Below are positions 15,501 through 22,980 of a DNA stretch of 64,000 nucleotides, piece by piece. The first letter of the stretch is position 1. The number at the start of each line of letters is the position of its first letter. The translations under genes and the position numbers were made by a program. The notes under the pieces were generated by a model. That model searched no databases, was not told where the DNA came from, and saw only the letters and a list, made by a program, of their open reading frames with translations. Source of the stretch: Ashinkailepas kermadecensis (Eukaryota; Arthropoda; Thecostraca; Neolepadidae); the NCBI GenBank assembly GCA_034440615.1, contig JAOTOM010004278.1:192039-256038 (forward strand), in the 5' to 3' direction.

Positions 15501-17700
15501 GTTCACCCTGATGATGGCGCTTAAGATCGATCTGAACCGGCGAATCGTCAAGTATGAGGATTTTCAGGTATTCATCAAGGGTGGTGCGGCGCTCGATCTA
15601 AATAACGTCGCGCCAAAACCATGCCGATGGATCAGCGACCTCACCTGGCTCAACCTGGTGGAACTTTCCAAACTACCCTACTTCCACGAGATCCTGAACC
15701 AAGTACAGCGTAACGAGAAGACATGGCGCTCATGGTTTGAGAAGGAGGCACCTGAGGAGGAGGTCATTCCAGATGGATACAACACATCCTTGGACACGTT
15801 CCGATGTCTGCTGCTGATCCGCTCTTGGTGCCCCGACCGGACCATCGCGCAAGCACGCAAGTATGTTGGAGAGTCGCTGGGACAACGCTACACCGAGCCA
15901 GTCATACTCAACCTAGAAGGCATGTTGAAAGAGTCCACGTGTCGCATCCCGTTGGTAAATCTCCTAAGCACTGGTTCAGATCCTACACCAATGATTGAAG
16001 CGCTCGCCAAGAAGCAGGGGCTACAATGTTCAGCCGTGTCTATGGGGCAAGGTCAGGAAATCCATGCGCGCCGCATCATGACCGCCTACATAGCCGACGG
16101 CGGTTGGGTGTTACTCCAGAACTGCCATCTCTGTTTAGATTTTGTGTCGGAAGTGGTGACAACATTGGTCGAGACAGAGACAATGCACCTTCAGTTCCGC
16201 ATATGGATAACAACCGAGCCGCATCCAAAATTTCCGATCTCGCTTCTACAGATGGCTATCAAATTTACCAACGAGCCACCGCAAGGCATCAAGGCGGGTC
16301 TGCAGCGTACTTACCACGGTATCTCGCAGGAGATGCTGGACTACACCAACTACCCTCAATGGCGGCCACTACTTTACGGAGTGTCGTTCCTGCATACCAT
16401 TGTACAGGAACGACGGAAGTTCGGTCCGCTCGGTTGGAACATTCCATACGAGTTTAACTCTGCTGACTGGTCGGCATCCGTGCAGTTCGTGCAAAACCAT
16501 CTGGACGACATCGACCCAAAGAAGGGTGTCAGTTGGATCACTGTGCGCTACATGCTTGGCGAGGTGCAGTACGGCGGTCGCGTCACAGATGACTTCGATA
16601 AACGGCTGCTCGTCACATTCGCTAAGGTCTGGTTCTCTGACACGATGTTCAACGAACAGTTCTGCTTCTACGAACGCTACGGCATCCCACGTTCTGCCAA
16701 GCATTCAGAGGTAATGGCGACCATTGACGAGCTGCCCGCCGTCGATGCACCGCAGGCGTACGGTCTTAACACCAACGCCGACATTACGTACCAGACAAAT
16801 ACGACCAAGGCACTTCTCGACACCATCCTTGCTATCCAGCCCAAGGAATCGTCAGGGGGCGGCAGTGAAACGCGCGAATCGATCGTGTACCGACAGGCGG
16901 ACGAGATGCTAGACAAAATGCCAGCTGATTACGTGCTACACGAAGTGCGCAGTCGCCTGACAGCGATGGGTGCACTGGCGCCGATGAACATCTTCCTCCG
17001 GCAGGAATTGGACCGAATGCAGCTGGTCATTACAGCAGTGCGCAGGACCCTCTCCGATCTCAAGCTGGCCATCGACGGCACCATCATTATGAATGAGGAC
17101 CTGCGTGACGCGCTAGACAACATCTTCGACGCCAAAGTGCCGGCGCTGTGGAATCGCATCAGCTGGCAGTCCACCACCATCGGCTTCTGGTTCACCGAGC
17201 TGCTCGAGCGCAACAGCCAGTTCTCCACCTGGATCTTCAAAGGAAGGCCCAATGTGTTTTGGATGACAGGATTCTTCAACCCACAGGGATTTCTAACAGC
17301 CATGAGGCAGGAAGTGACGCGTGCGCATAAGGGCTGGTCGCTCGACAGCGTCGCACTCGCCAACGAAGTGTGGAAGGTGACCAAGGAAGACGTGGACACG
17401 GTGCCACCAGAGGGTGTGCTAGTACACGGTCTTTTCTTGGACGGAGCCGGGTGGGACAAAAAGAATTGTCGGCTTGCCGAGTCCCTACCCAAGATACTTT
17501 TTGTTAAGCTACCGGTAGTGCACATCTACGCTGTCAATGCCAGCACCGTTGGTCGCGACTCGAAGCTCTACAAGTGCCCCGTCTACAAGAAGCCAAGTCG
17601 TACCGATCTGAACTACATCACCACTTTGACGCTACGTACCGTCCAGAGTCCCGATCACTGGGTCCTGCGTGGCGTGGCATTGCTCTGCGATGTCAAGTAG
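3583..17700 (+). CDS. DNAH5/8: Axonemal dynein heavy chain, outer-arm DNAH5/DNAH8 type, single exon
   Basis: A 4705-residue ATPase motor of the axonemal outer dynein arm, which drives microtubule sliding in cilia and sperm tails. The start is the first ATG after an in-frame TGA two codons upstream. A Ser-rich N-terminus (about 1-90) leads into the tail (N1 and N2 regions, to about 1850) and the AAA ring. P-loops seen are AAA1 GPAGTGKT (2061-2068), AAA2 GPTGAGKT (2343-2350), AAA3 GEPGTAKT (2672-2679) and AAA4 GVGGSGKQ (3035-3042). The AAA1 Walker B region FDEFNR is near 2112. The stalk runs from about 3268 to 3600: a coiled coil, a microtubule-binding segment around 3393 (KPPHLIMRIMDC) and the returning coil. 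AAA5, AAA6 and the C-terminal domain follow, ending GVALLCDVK. The length matches DNAH5/DNAH8 (about 4600-4700), and the sequence around AAA1-AAA4 and the C-terminus fits that subfamily best. All key motifs are intact. The oddity is 14.1 kb with no intron. Confidence 0.97.
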   Translation: MATKTRIDASTVKDGQTGPDKNASRTSSIRMQSGSNMTMKDDSSPGLRCSTMANALSVASSSAVGKCRAVSTAGPKRNRSMSLAQAQESAKEKQQKAKEARENRKSRLDLIHRHIIEVSAQLLGMQEAQIEEFILDNVNCVESMDDFFSKEGKQFLLMFYMDTEPPGPESGKLISAAARNINVKRIIMANEETNQCAQGTCIFFLRDKNDTPITLKNVGDELRFGTFNIDAGSAGTNGSVLTGLHNYLSDIYNPVLRAWKIWGQIEENSPHVKEFLNTMNGLDTFLEAVQTNLDHRVVLKQNEELAEHLTTPKEVMVAATNPELVEAAEELVLSWCKQMETVLVQSEQMRKEGDDTGPLAELEHWRHLTTKFNDMVEQIKSTPVQMVLQVLIQSKSKVFKAWRDIDMRVTDAANESRDNLKFLYSLEKFCRPLYASNPQSMREALPSLIGAIRLINTISRYYNTSERMTSLFVKVTNQMVNSCKSFITDDGDSDIWEQPYKPLVEKLRVCINLYHDYQEFFHKTKRRIQTTPDEKPFEFSEMYIFGKFEAFCKRLEKIINILDTVERLTVLTKSRIEGIEVHGNKFTGIFNNIKKKKYDFLDPRKLDFDQDYETFQSQIFQLEKALQTFLDKSFSTIGSAADGLRLMRRFEHLKFNFLELGDKYTVIIEKFTSEISVIRKLYEVDKDNPAISHNMPPVAGKIAWARNLYRRMREIMECLRENHPETLETPEARTTIRQYNQLSKCLIRYEIVYHEAWMKSVIEVRNGLMAPILVRHPKNKELMPNHDPLIPLTIREADCMRKMSLDIPVTANVLSFRKDNIFEALQGVQDILERNKRVREAIPELFAPMLSALTHTVEKALQPGLISLTWTSLTLSEYFETVHKTMDELELMIKRLTDIKEQRIDSVLDTIAGTLLVDLPEHEPYTTREFLERLQVHSEKQSQLLDFLSFKVEHAVYELVDIFIKNADVGNCEQPPSRENWQEYMRLAARRESEKEEQRRKSLAIAGEDQIPSDLSLMNLEPRVEVLYETCRDLYQFFNMKNSEALVRATKFSLDSIKKRVFLPTRSMLVTRDEEDTEELAPTPPFLLTDIMLAIPNIVLSPSMEDVQQVINKSAQMVLEVNRSIALWGQDRTFSQLQISTHLDAQQDDPSATQAPDQTAPASAKPGQDDMAPQPAPIPPSTQLQTYYRSVREHKDTGRMVMMLQTALSAMKQEINNVVQKYQVYRYLWEKDRHQVVEEFKQTKPSLIMYHVEIARCRQQRDEVVALDESHRVGPLQLLTEPLKLSLTIEIDAWTRVYASCLHEEYSDKLDDVSEFFNENSHQLSKPIKDLDDVRNAMQCLAKVRERQIEIDMLLSPIEEAYALFNRFEIPIPKEETEKVDGLRYAFEKLIQQSIVVQDYLSSVQDVKQKELITSIEVFKVDLADFNEQYEMTGPMEVGIAAQEASDRVSLFQSRFDDLWHKFQVYMEGEHLFGLPESNYPSLHETKKELNLLQKLYGLYNEVMKSVNGYYDTPWPDLDVEKINTDLIDFQNRCRKMPKALQTWPAFTDLKKRIDDFNETCPLLEMMASKSMLERHWDRIATITSCTFEPESDSFTLRNVMDAPLLEFKEDIEDVCIGATKEKDIESKLKSVIAEWGLHEIACALFKNRGELLLKGQETSEVTALMEDSLMVLGSLLSNRYNAPYKKSIQLWVQNLSNTSEILESWMTVQNLWVYLEAVFVGGDIAKQLPKEAKRFQNIDKSWVRIMTRAHDITNVVDCCVGDETLGQLLPHLLEQLEVCQKSLTGYLEGKRLVFPRFFFVSDPSLLEILGQASDPHTIQAHLLGIFENVANVEFHAKDYDRIVAVLSREKERIELDRAVKCEGNVEVWLGQLLKEQQSSLHGVIRSAYQQIQDPDFEIMNLLSTFPAQVGLLGLQIIWTRDAESALNNAKYDRDIMPDTNKMFLTILNRLIDMTTKELTKMERIKYETLVTIHVHQRDIFDGMVKMHVKSITDFEWAKQSRFYFASDEDLCLVKITDIDFIYQNEFLGCTDRLVITPLTDRCYITIAQAVGMSMGSAPAGPAGTGKTETTKDMGKALGKYVVVFNCSDQMDFRGLGRIYKGLAQSGSWGCFDEFNRIELPVLSVAAQQIHIVFNARKERKTAFIFSDGDNVALNPEFTIIITMNPGYAGRQELPENLKIQFRTVAMMVPDRQIIMRVKLASCGFRENINLSRKFFVLYKLCEEQLSKQVHYDFGLRNILSVLRTLGSQKRSRPDEAEDMVVMRVLRDMNVSKLVDEDEPLFLSLIADLFPGMQLEKVVRAELQTAIANQVQLAGMMNHPQWNLKLIQLYETSLVRHGLMTLGPTGAGKTACIRMLMKAMTETGLPHKEMRMNPKAITAPQMFGRLDVATNDWTDGIFSTLWRRSHKAKKGENIWLVLDGPVDAVWIENLNSVLDDNKTLTLANGDRITMAPTCKLLFEPDNVDNASPATISRMGMVFMSASVLGWKPILKGWLNKRTQIEAEMLWRFYDAIFEDLINYVRQELHAKMLVQEANYTNQSTDLLTGLITDQEEKGKSSPLQAKEMQRLFLFSVMWSLGALLELDQRAKMEEFVRAHGSSLDWPVCEEGETIFEFKVNEGGQWEHWKHYVSEYKYPTDSVPDFSSILVPNVDNVRTSYLVTTITKQHKCALLIGEPGTAKTVMIKAVLNALNPEEHVYKCINFSSATTPMMYQRTIESYVDKRMGTTYGPPNGRKMTVFIDDINMPDINTWGDQVCNEIVRQLMEQHGFYSLEKPGDFTHIVDTQFLAAMIHPGGGRNDIPPRLKRRFSIFNCTLPSISSMDQVFRVITCGYFCSSRFPDKIVEFVPAIVPMTRILWQLTKVKMLPTPAKFHYVFNLRDLSRIYEGILKVVAETIRQPEDIITLWKHECIRVIADRFTNDEDKQWFQEACQTVANDNLSEALATCAKNDHYYVDFLQDAPEPTGEEPDDFEFEVPHVYEPVASFDVLEKRLRIFQDQYNEAIRGASMDMVFFVDAMVHLVKISRVLRTPRGNVLLVGVGGSGKQSLTRLASFIAGYQTFQITLTRAYNASNLMDDLKVLYRVSGKDGQGITFIFTDNEIKDESFLEYLNNMISTGEISNLFARDEMDEITNELIPVMKKLEPRIPPTPDNLYTFFIQRARSNIHVCLCFSPVGEKFRSRALKFPGLISGCTMDWFSRWPPDALVAVSHHFISSHKIVCTDEVKEELIKSMGMVHDGVARLCAQYFERFRRQTHVTPKSYLSFLDGYKAIYTQKHNEIAELARRMNMGLTKLVEATASVNELAVELEEMTKTLAVASAEAELVLAEVTQSASAAEKVKADVQVVKDSAQQLVSKIAVSKGFAMEKLEAARPALEDAERALDTITGGDISTVRKLGKPPHLIMRIMDCALLLFQRRLETVTPDPDRPCFKPSWSDALKLMSNTQFLFMLKNFPKDTINDETCELMEPYFSMEDYTLESAKKVCGNVAGLLAWTRAMSVFFGINKEVLPLKAMLAVEEGKLQIANKQLAEAQALLDDKQKELDEVQAKFDVAMASKQKLVDAANKCQRKMDNASTLINGLSGERTRWTAQSEAFKAQTEWLVGDVLMLTGFLSYAGPFNQEFRTLLIKQWEKELKTRHIPCSEDLSIIGQLSDPPTVAEWNLQGLPNDDLSIQNGIIVTKAPRYPLLVDPQSQGKVWVKEKEKNNDLIITSLNHKYFRNHLEDALSMGRPMIIEDVGEELDPALDNVLEKNFIKQGSTLKVKLGDKEVDVMKGFRLYITTKLGNPTYSPEVSARASIIDFTVTMKGLEDQLLGRVIGTEKQELEYERKHLVEDVTENKRKIKELEDNLLFKLTSTQGSLVEDESLIAVLANTKETAAEVHEKLKVAAETELKINEAREEFRPVATRGSILYFHICEMTMVNSMYQTSLVQFLGIFDRSMTESDKSPIPARRIANIIEYLNYLSFLYSCRGLYETDKFLFTLMMALKIDLNRRIVKYEDFQVFIKGGAALDLNNVAPKPCRWISDLTWLNLVELSKLPYFHEILNQVQRNEKTWRSWFEKEAPEEEVIPDGYNTSLDTFRCLLLIRSWCPDRTIAQARKYVGESLGQRYTEPVILNLEGMLKESTCRIPLVNLLSTGSDPTPMIEALAKKQGLQCSAVSMGQGQEIHARRIMTAYIADGGWVLLQNCHLCLDFVSEVVTTLVETETMHLQFRIWITTEPHPKFPISLLQMAIKFTNEPPQGIKAGLQRTYHGISQEMLDYTNYPQWRPLLYGVSFLHTIVQERRKFGPLGWNIPYEFNSADWSASVQFVQNHLDDIDPKKGVSWITVRYMLGEVQYGGRVTDDFDKRLLVTFAKVWFSDTMFNEQFCFYERYGIPRSAKHSEVMATIDELPAVDAPQAYGLNTNADITYQTNTTKALLDTILAIQPKESSGGGSETRESIVYRQADEMLDKMPADYVLHEVRSRLTAMGALAPMNIFLRQELDRMQLVITAVRRTLSDLKLAIDGTIIMNEDLRDALDNIFDAKVPALWNRISWQSTTIGFWFTELLERNSQFSTWIFKGRPNVFWMTGFFNPQGFLTAMRQEVTRAHKGWSLDSVALANEVWKVTKEDVDTVPPEGVLVHGLFLDGAGWDKKNCRLAESLPKILFVKLPVVHIYAVNASTVGRDSKLYKCPVYKKPSRTDLNYITTLTLRTVQSPDHWVLRGVALLCDVK

Positions 17701-17766
17701 ACATGGTGGGTACGCACAGAGGAAGCATCATGCTTGGGGAAGCGATCAGGGTTTGTTCAGTCTGTT

Positions 17767-17772
17767 AATAAA
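17767..17772 (+). promoter_or_regulatory. Polyadenylation signal of the dynein gene
   Basis: A canonical AATAAA lies 66 bases after the dynein stop codon (TAG at 17698-17700), a normal position for a short 3' UTR. No long A tract follows, so the DNA shows no clear retrocopy poly(A) tail here. Confidence 0.7.
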
Positions 17773-18813
17773 GACAAATTGTACCTGTTTCATCATGTTC
17801 ATCATTTCATCATCTTACCATGGATAACTTGTGCAGCTTGATACCTCACCAAGTGATGAGCCAGTAAGTTGATTCACAAGGCGATTCAAAATTATCTTGG
17901 GATATTTTTGGGGGGTTATGAAAGGCTTTCGAGAAAAAAAACTCATAAAAATGTTTCCTTTCAACCTTCAGTATATTACGTGTTAATTATAAAATTTAAA
18001 ATGATGTCGCTGCTCAGATGAGCATGACCAATAGATAGAAATTATACACCCTATACATCTTAAATATATCATCCAAAATACCATAAATACGAATAAAATA
18101 TAACCTACCATGAATATCACATAATATTCTCAGTATATCCATCACCTTCAATTAGATAATAAATAACATAACTTTTTGATTGATTGGTTAGGGGCTGAGT
18201 TTGGAGGTTTTAGTCCCAATACCTTGAAGCAACATATTGCGGGTTTTGTGAGATGAGATGGCTTTGTCAAATAATTGCTGTGAGGACATGGAGGAGAGCA
18301 AAGAGCACATCGTGAGATGATAAAAACATGAAACATGTCGTTGGGTTTGTCCTTTGATCAATCGGTTAGAACCCGAAGCATCAGGGACACGGGTATGTTC
18401 ATAATACATAGGGGCACGGCAAAGTCATGCCTATGAGATACAGAGCGTTGAAGGATAACCCATTAATAGCATGCTTACAAACTCCCAGAAGTATTTCGGA
18501 AGCAGTGAACGGCTACCGGACTCAAGCGGGTGGGCAAGACATTTTCGCGAGACATATCTCGCGCGCGCGCGCGCGTGACAGTGAGTGAGACAACAGCTCT
18601 GATGCCACTGCCACGTCTCAGCTTCACTGTTTCATATCGAATGTCGTACGGTAGACGACAGCCCCAAAAAAACTGAGCAAAGAATAATGTTGAAGCTGAT
18701 AAAACAAAGCCCTAGCATTCCGAACAAGAACCAAAGCAGAAACCATGATGATTTTGAAGATCGAATGAAAGCGATCTCTGCAGACTATGCGTAGACTATA
18801 TGTAGAACGACTC
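17773..18813. other. AT-rich spacer with a short CG dinucleotide run
   Basis: No coding region is recognised. A pure (CG)n run of about 16 bases sits at 18560-18575. On the minus strand this should be intronic or downstream of the METTL25B-like gene, but no further exon of that gene is visible here. Confidence 0.5.
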
Positions 18814-18972
18814 GGTTGGTTATTGGTTTTACGACACATCAACCGTTGTCATGTAGCGTCGTCAATCTCTCACGCTGATTGTCCGCGGGCGAAGAGTAGC
18901 TACAGGTGAGACTCTAACCCACAACCTTTAGATTGTGAGACAGGAAACTTACCCCTAGAATACTCGGGCCCC
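18814..18972 (-). mobile_element. tRNA-derived SINE, copy 2, diverged
   Basis: Same family and orientation as the copy at 518, with many substitutions, including in the tRNA-like head. No target-site duplication can be recognised, which suggests an older insertion. Confidence 0.8.
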
Positions 18973-19274
18973 GTATAATACTCTCCTAGGCGGACAAAAA
19001 CACAGCTTGAAGGTAGACAGCTTTGCTGTGTTCAATGGTGATAAACTGTAACGCCGAAAACAAGCAACGATTCTCAACAAGCTCTGGTGTGCAGAATTTC
19101 CTTTTCGTCCGTCTTGAAAATACAGTGCTTTATAGCGACTTCACAAAAAATAACTGCAAGGGAAGTATTACCAGGTACATAAGCAGACCAGGCGTCCATT
19201 GGGAAGACCAGAAACTTGGCGTCCAATCAAAATATCATACTGCCCATGCCGTAATATCACATGCTGCTGCGAGC

Positions 19275-20153
<879 letters not shown>

Positions 20154-20267
20154 TACCATATCGGGCAGTTTGAGCACCGCAGCAAATGTAGCTCCGCTGC
20201 ATGCGTGCCATTCTAGGGTGGCGCTGGTTCCACCACACCCAAACCCAGCCTCCAGTCCGAGTCTTAC

Positions 20268-20388
20268 CTCAGCAAACTCCTGCTGATCGATGTCGGCGGT
20301 GATGTGACAAGCCGCGTGCAGGGGACGCGCGGGCAGCACGAAGTCCGGCCTCTTCTGCATCACTTGCTCCAGCTGATCGTCCAGCTTC
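20268..20388 (-). CDS. METTL25B: METTL25B-like gene, fourth recognised exon
   Basis: A 121-bp exon on the minus strand. An acceptor (CTTACAG) precedes 20388 and a strong donor (GTAAGA) follows 20268. The first base completes the split codon left by the exon ending at 20881, giving the run ARKLDDQLEQVM. That matches the 'AR.LD..L' stretch after the SAM-binding motif in the METTL25/RRNAD1 family. Forty further codons end in phase 0 (DQQEFAE). The next exons should encode the family's GLH.CGDL block, but none was found toward lower coordinates. Satellite DNA starts 120 bases away. Confidence 0.75.
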
Positions 20389-20880
20389 CTGTAAGGAAGA
20401 CAGAAGATTGCCGGAAATATTCACCCACTTTGGCACATGCAACCACGGAATTGCAAGAACTGACGTGATCATTGCAAGGTATATGAAATGCCTCGAAAAT
20501 TAGCTTACTCACACTTGAACAGCTTACATATCCATGTGGGGTATATACAAATTATCTACGAAACATATCAGAAAGAATATATATTTACTGCATCGTCTCA
20601 CATGGTTTCTGAGACGATTCGAAGCCTAGAGTGGCACAGCCGGTAGTGATTATGATTATTATGACGATTACTGGCGTGCTTTACGAATTAGATGGAATGC
20701 ATTGCTTCGTAGTATATGCACATATTGTGCTACTTCTCATCATGGATGCGTGCGAAACGCAATATCAACGGCCAGTTGCGCTTCCTGCAATTATGTATTG
20801 CACAAACGGCAGTCAGACATCTCAGTAGGAAACCAAGACCAACCCCTCAGACCAAAGCCATCGCAGACACTGCACAATAC
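20389..20880 (-). other. Intron between METTL25B-like exons three and four
   Basis: 492 bases with GT at the minus-strand 5' end (20880-20879) and AG at the 3' end (20390-20389). The two exons join in frame. Nothing else is recognised inside it. Confidence 0.7.
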
Positions 20881-21747
20881 CTCGCACCGCTCACGAAGTC
20901 GACGTTCGACTCGAGGCAGACCACCGGCAGACAGGCGCGGTAGGCGAGGTAACGCGAAAGGTGGCCACGCCCCGAGCCCATGTCAACCACCAGCTTCGGA
21001 GCAGTCAACTCCACCAGGCGTGCCAGCCGCCGCAGCTCGTGCCGCTTCTTCGGCTTCACGTGACGGCGAAACACGTGGTCGAGCAGCTTCAGCTGGCCGC
21101 CGCCCGGCGTAAGCTCGGCGCTAGCGTTGACCGGCCAGACGTCGGCAGGGAATACGGAAGGAACTGTGTCGCTGCACTCTGTAGAGGTGAGGGAAGGGGG
21201 TGCGTCGCCGCAATTGGTAGGAGTCAGGGAAGGGGGTGCTTCGCCGCAGTTGGTAGGGGTAAGGGAAGGGGGTGCGTCGCCGCCGTTGGTAGGGGTCAGG
21301 GAAGGGGGTGCGTCGCCGCAGTTGGTAGGGGTCAGGGAAGGGGGTGCGTCGCCGCAGTTGGTAGGGGTAAGGGAAGGGGGTGCGTCGCCGCAGTTGGTAG
21401 GGGTCAGGGAAGGGAGTGCGTCGCCGCAGTTGGTATGGGTCAGGGAGGGAGGTAAACCAACTGCGTCGACGCAGTTGGTAGGGCGTAAGGAAAGAGATGT
21501 GTCTCTACAGTTGGTAGGCGACCGGGAAGGGGACGCGCCATCACAGTGATAAGCAGCGGCCGAGTTGTTGAAGGGCGAAGACGCGAAGTAGTCGCCAGAG
21601 TGGCCGGTGCGGCAGCGGGTTCGGACACGCCGCAGGAAGTCAGCCACTGGCTGCGGCGAAGGTACGGGTCGGCGGCAGAGCGAGAGGGCACGACAACAGG
21701 CGCCATAGCAGAGCAGCGACAGCGGCGGCACCATCTGCGGCGAGCCA
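20881..21747 (-). CDS. METTL25B: METTL25B-like gene, third recognised exon with SAM-binding motif and expanded minisatellite
   Basis: An 867-bp exon of a methyltransferase-like protein of the METTL25/METTL25B (RRNAD1) family; the substrate of these proteins is not established. The acceptor TTTCAG precedes 21747, and the first base completes a split codon from exon two. The N-terminal part (PPLSLLCYGACCRALSL) matches the family's pre-catalytic helix. Then come about ten copies of a 12-residue repeat (LTPTNCGDAPPS). After it the conserved block resumes: LDHVFRRHVKPKKRHELRRL, then the SAM-binding VVDMGSGRGHLSRYLA and CLESNVDFVSGA. The donor GTATTG follows 20881. The repeat is an insertion absent from the family as I know it. 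The frame stays open across it, which argues against simple decay. Confidence 0.8.
21179..21535 (-). repeat. 36-bp coding minisatellite inside the METTL25B-like exon
   Basis: About ten head-to-tail units of 36 bp, each encoding roughly LTPTNCGDAPPS on the minus strand. The central units differ by one or two bases, while the outer units are more diverged, as in arrays that grow from the middle. Unit length is a multiple of three, so copy-number change keeps the frame. Confidence 0.95.
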
Positions 21748-21752
21748 CTGAA

Positions 21753-21932
21753 ACACAACGGCCAGACACTGCTCAATCGTCATGGGCCGTCCACATAGCC
21801 CGCTCAGAACACAACGGCCAGCCACTGCTCAATCGTCATGGGCCGTCCACATAGCCCGCTCAGAACACAACGGCCAAACACTGCTTACTCCTCATGGGCC
21901 GTCCACATAGCACGCTCATAACACAACGGCTC
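21753..21932. repeat. 56-bp tandem repeat, about three copies
   Basis: Units begin with ACACAACGG at 21753, 21809, 21865 and 21921, exactly 56 bases apart. The second and third are near-identical. The array starts six bases upstream, on the minus strand, of the acceptor of the METTL25B-like third exon, so it sits in the intron where a branch point would be expected. Confidence 0.9.
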
Positions 21933-22414
21933 ATACACAGCCAAAATTGGTGCCATCAGCATACAGATAAATTGCGCCAAAACGGCCAGATGCCGCATGC
22001 CGGTCAGGAGACATGCAGACATGCAGCACTGATGCGCCGTCAATATGGATAACATTTTATACTTAAATAGCTCCGTTCTTGTACCCTTCTTACGTCCCAA
22101 AACACAGGATACTGTCCAGATATTTGACTTTCTCCTGGCAATGAATGCGAATACGTGCAACGAAACTAGAGTGGCGTTAGAGTGTTGCGCCCTTCCTTGA
22201 ACAGCAGCATTTAACATTACGCCTATATGGGCAGACTGAAAAATAAACCCGATCCCGTTCCCACTACCTTGAATCAATATAAGGCGTCATTAGGGCTGGT
22301 AGTGATGGATTTGTGTTTTAGGGCGCGTCGACTGTGTCGGTCACTTTGCGCCTGCAATGCTGTCTGTCGTAGTATTATGGCTGAGCAACGGGGTCTTAGC
22401 TCATATCTGAGTAC
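21933..22414. other. Intronic sequence, no gene recognised
   Basis: No convincing coding region. Around 22304-22345 there is a stretch (TTTTAGGGCGCGTCGACTG...) resembling the tail module seen at 40305-40375 and, more distantly, the body of the main SINE. Confidence 0.35.
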
Positions 22415-22980
22415 TTACGGTGGGCGGTAGATGATGTCAAAGCTTACTGTGTGCAGCAATGCAAATATATCCCGAGATGCAACGATCTGAGAGTCATCTG
22501 GCAACATTTGTCGCAGCATCATATCAGTACTTCGAGCGCCAAGATATTTGGGGCGTGCAGGCTTCAATACCGGGCAGTCAACGAAAACGTGATATACTGT
22601 CAGTGGGGTGGGACAGCATGAGCACAGGGGGCGGTCGCTTGCCGTCAACAGGTACTTGTGTGTCGCTAGCGTATGGCCGATCCAAATGTGACGCAGCGCA
22701 ACTTTCTTCTTTGTGCACGAAATGAGGCATTCCACTTTCCGAATGTTGGTTTTACTAATCTCAATATGCTATGTTTCATGTTCCAAGTACATTGCCATTT
22801 TAGACTAATGATGGATGAGGGATGTCTTGTAGTCTGCAGGGGGAAGGGTCAGGCGCATCCTGCGGCTGCCGTCTGCAGCCCTTTCGCAGCCAATTCAGTA
22901 GCCTCATTACTAGCCAGACCTACGTAGCTTGGGATCCACATGGAAATTACGTGGATTTGCTCACCATTGGCAAAATTACG
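22415..22980 (-). pseudogene. LINE remnant with RNase H and C-terminal domain
   Basis: On the minus strand the segment near 22970-22845 reads VISMWIPSYVGLASNEATELAAKG. It corresponds to the last RNase H motif of LINE polymerases (usually W.P.H.G..GNE.AD.AA). After frame breaks, 22735-22415 reads RHIWIGHTLATHKYLL, a CSCC pair, LTVYHVFVDCP. That matches the region after RNase H in I/Jockey-like LINEs. The catalytic His of the RNase H motif is Tyr here and stops interrupt the reading, so it is dead. The upstream polymerase is absent. Confidence 0.65.

Noticed and set aside
4262..17525. Numerous minus-strand and out-of-frame open frames inside the dynein gene
   Set aside because: They overlap a single continuous, domain-complete dynein heavy chain and have no motifs of their own.
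20961..21549. Plus-strand open frames across the 36-bp repeat (EGGASPQLVGVR and CVAAVGRGQGRG repeats)
   Set aside because: The minus-strand frame connects to splice-consistent METTL25B-like exons, so the plus-strand frames are shadows of the repeat.
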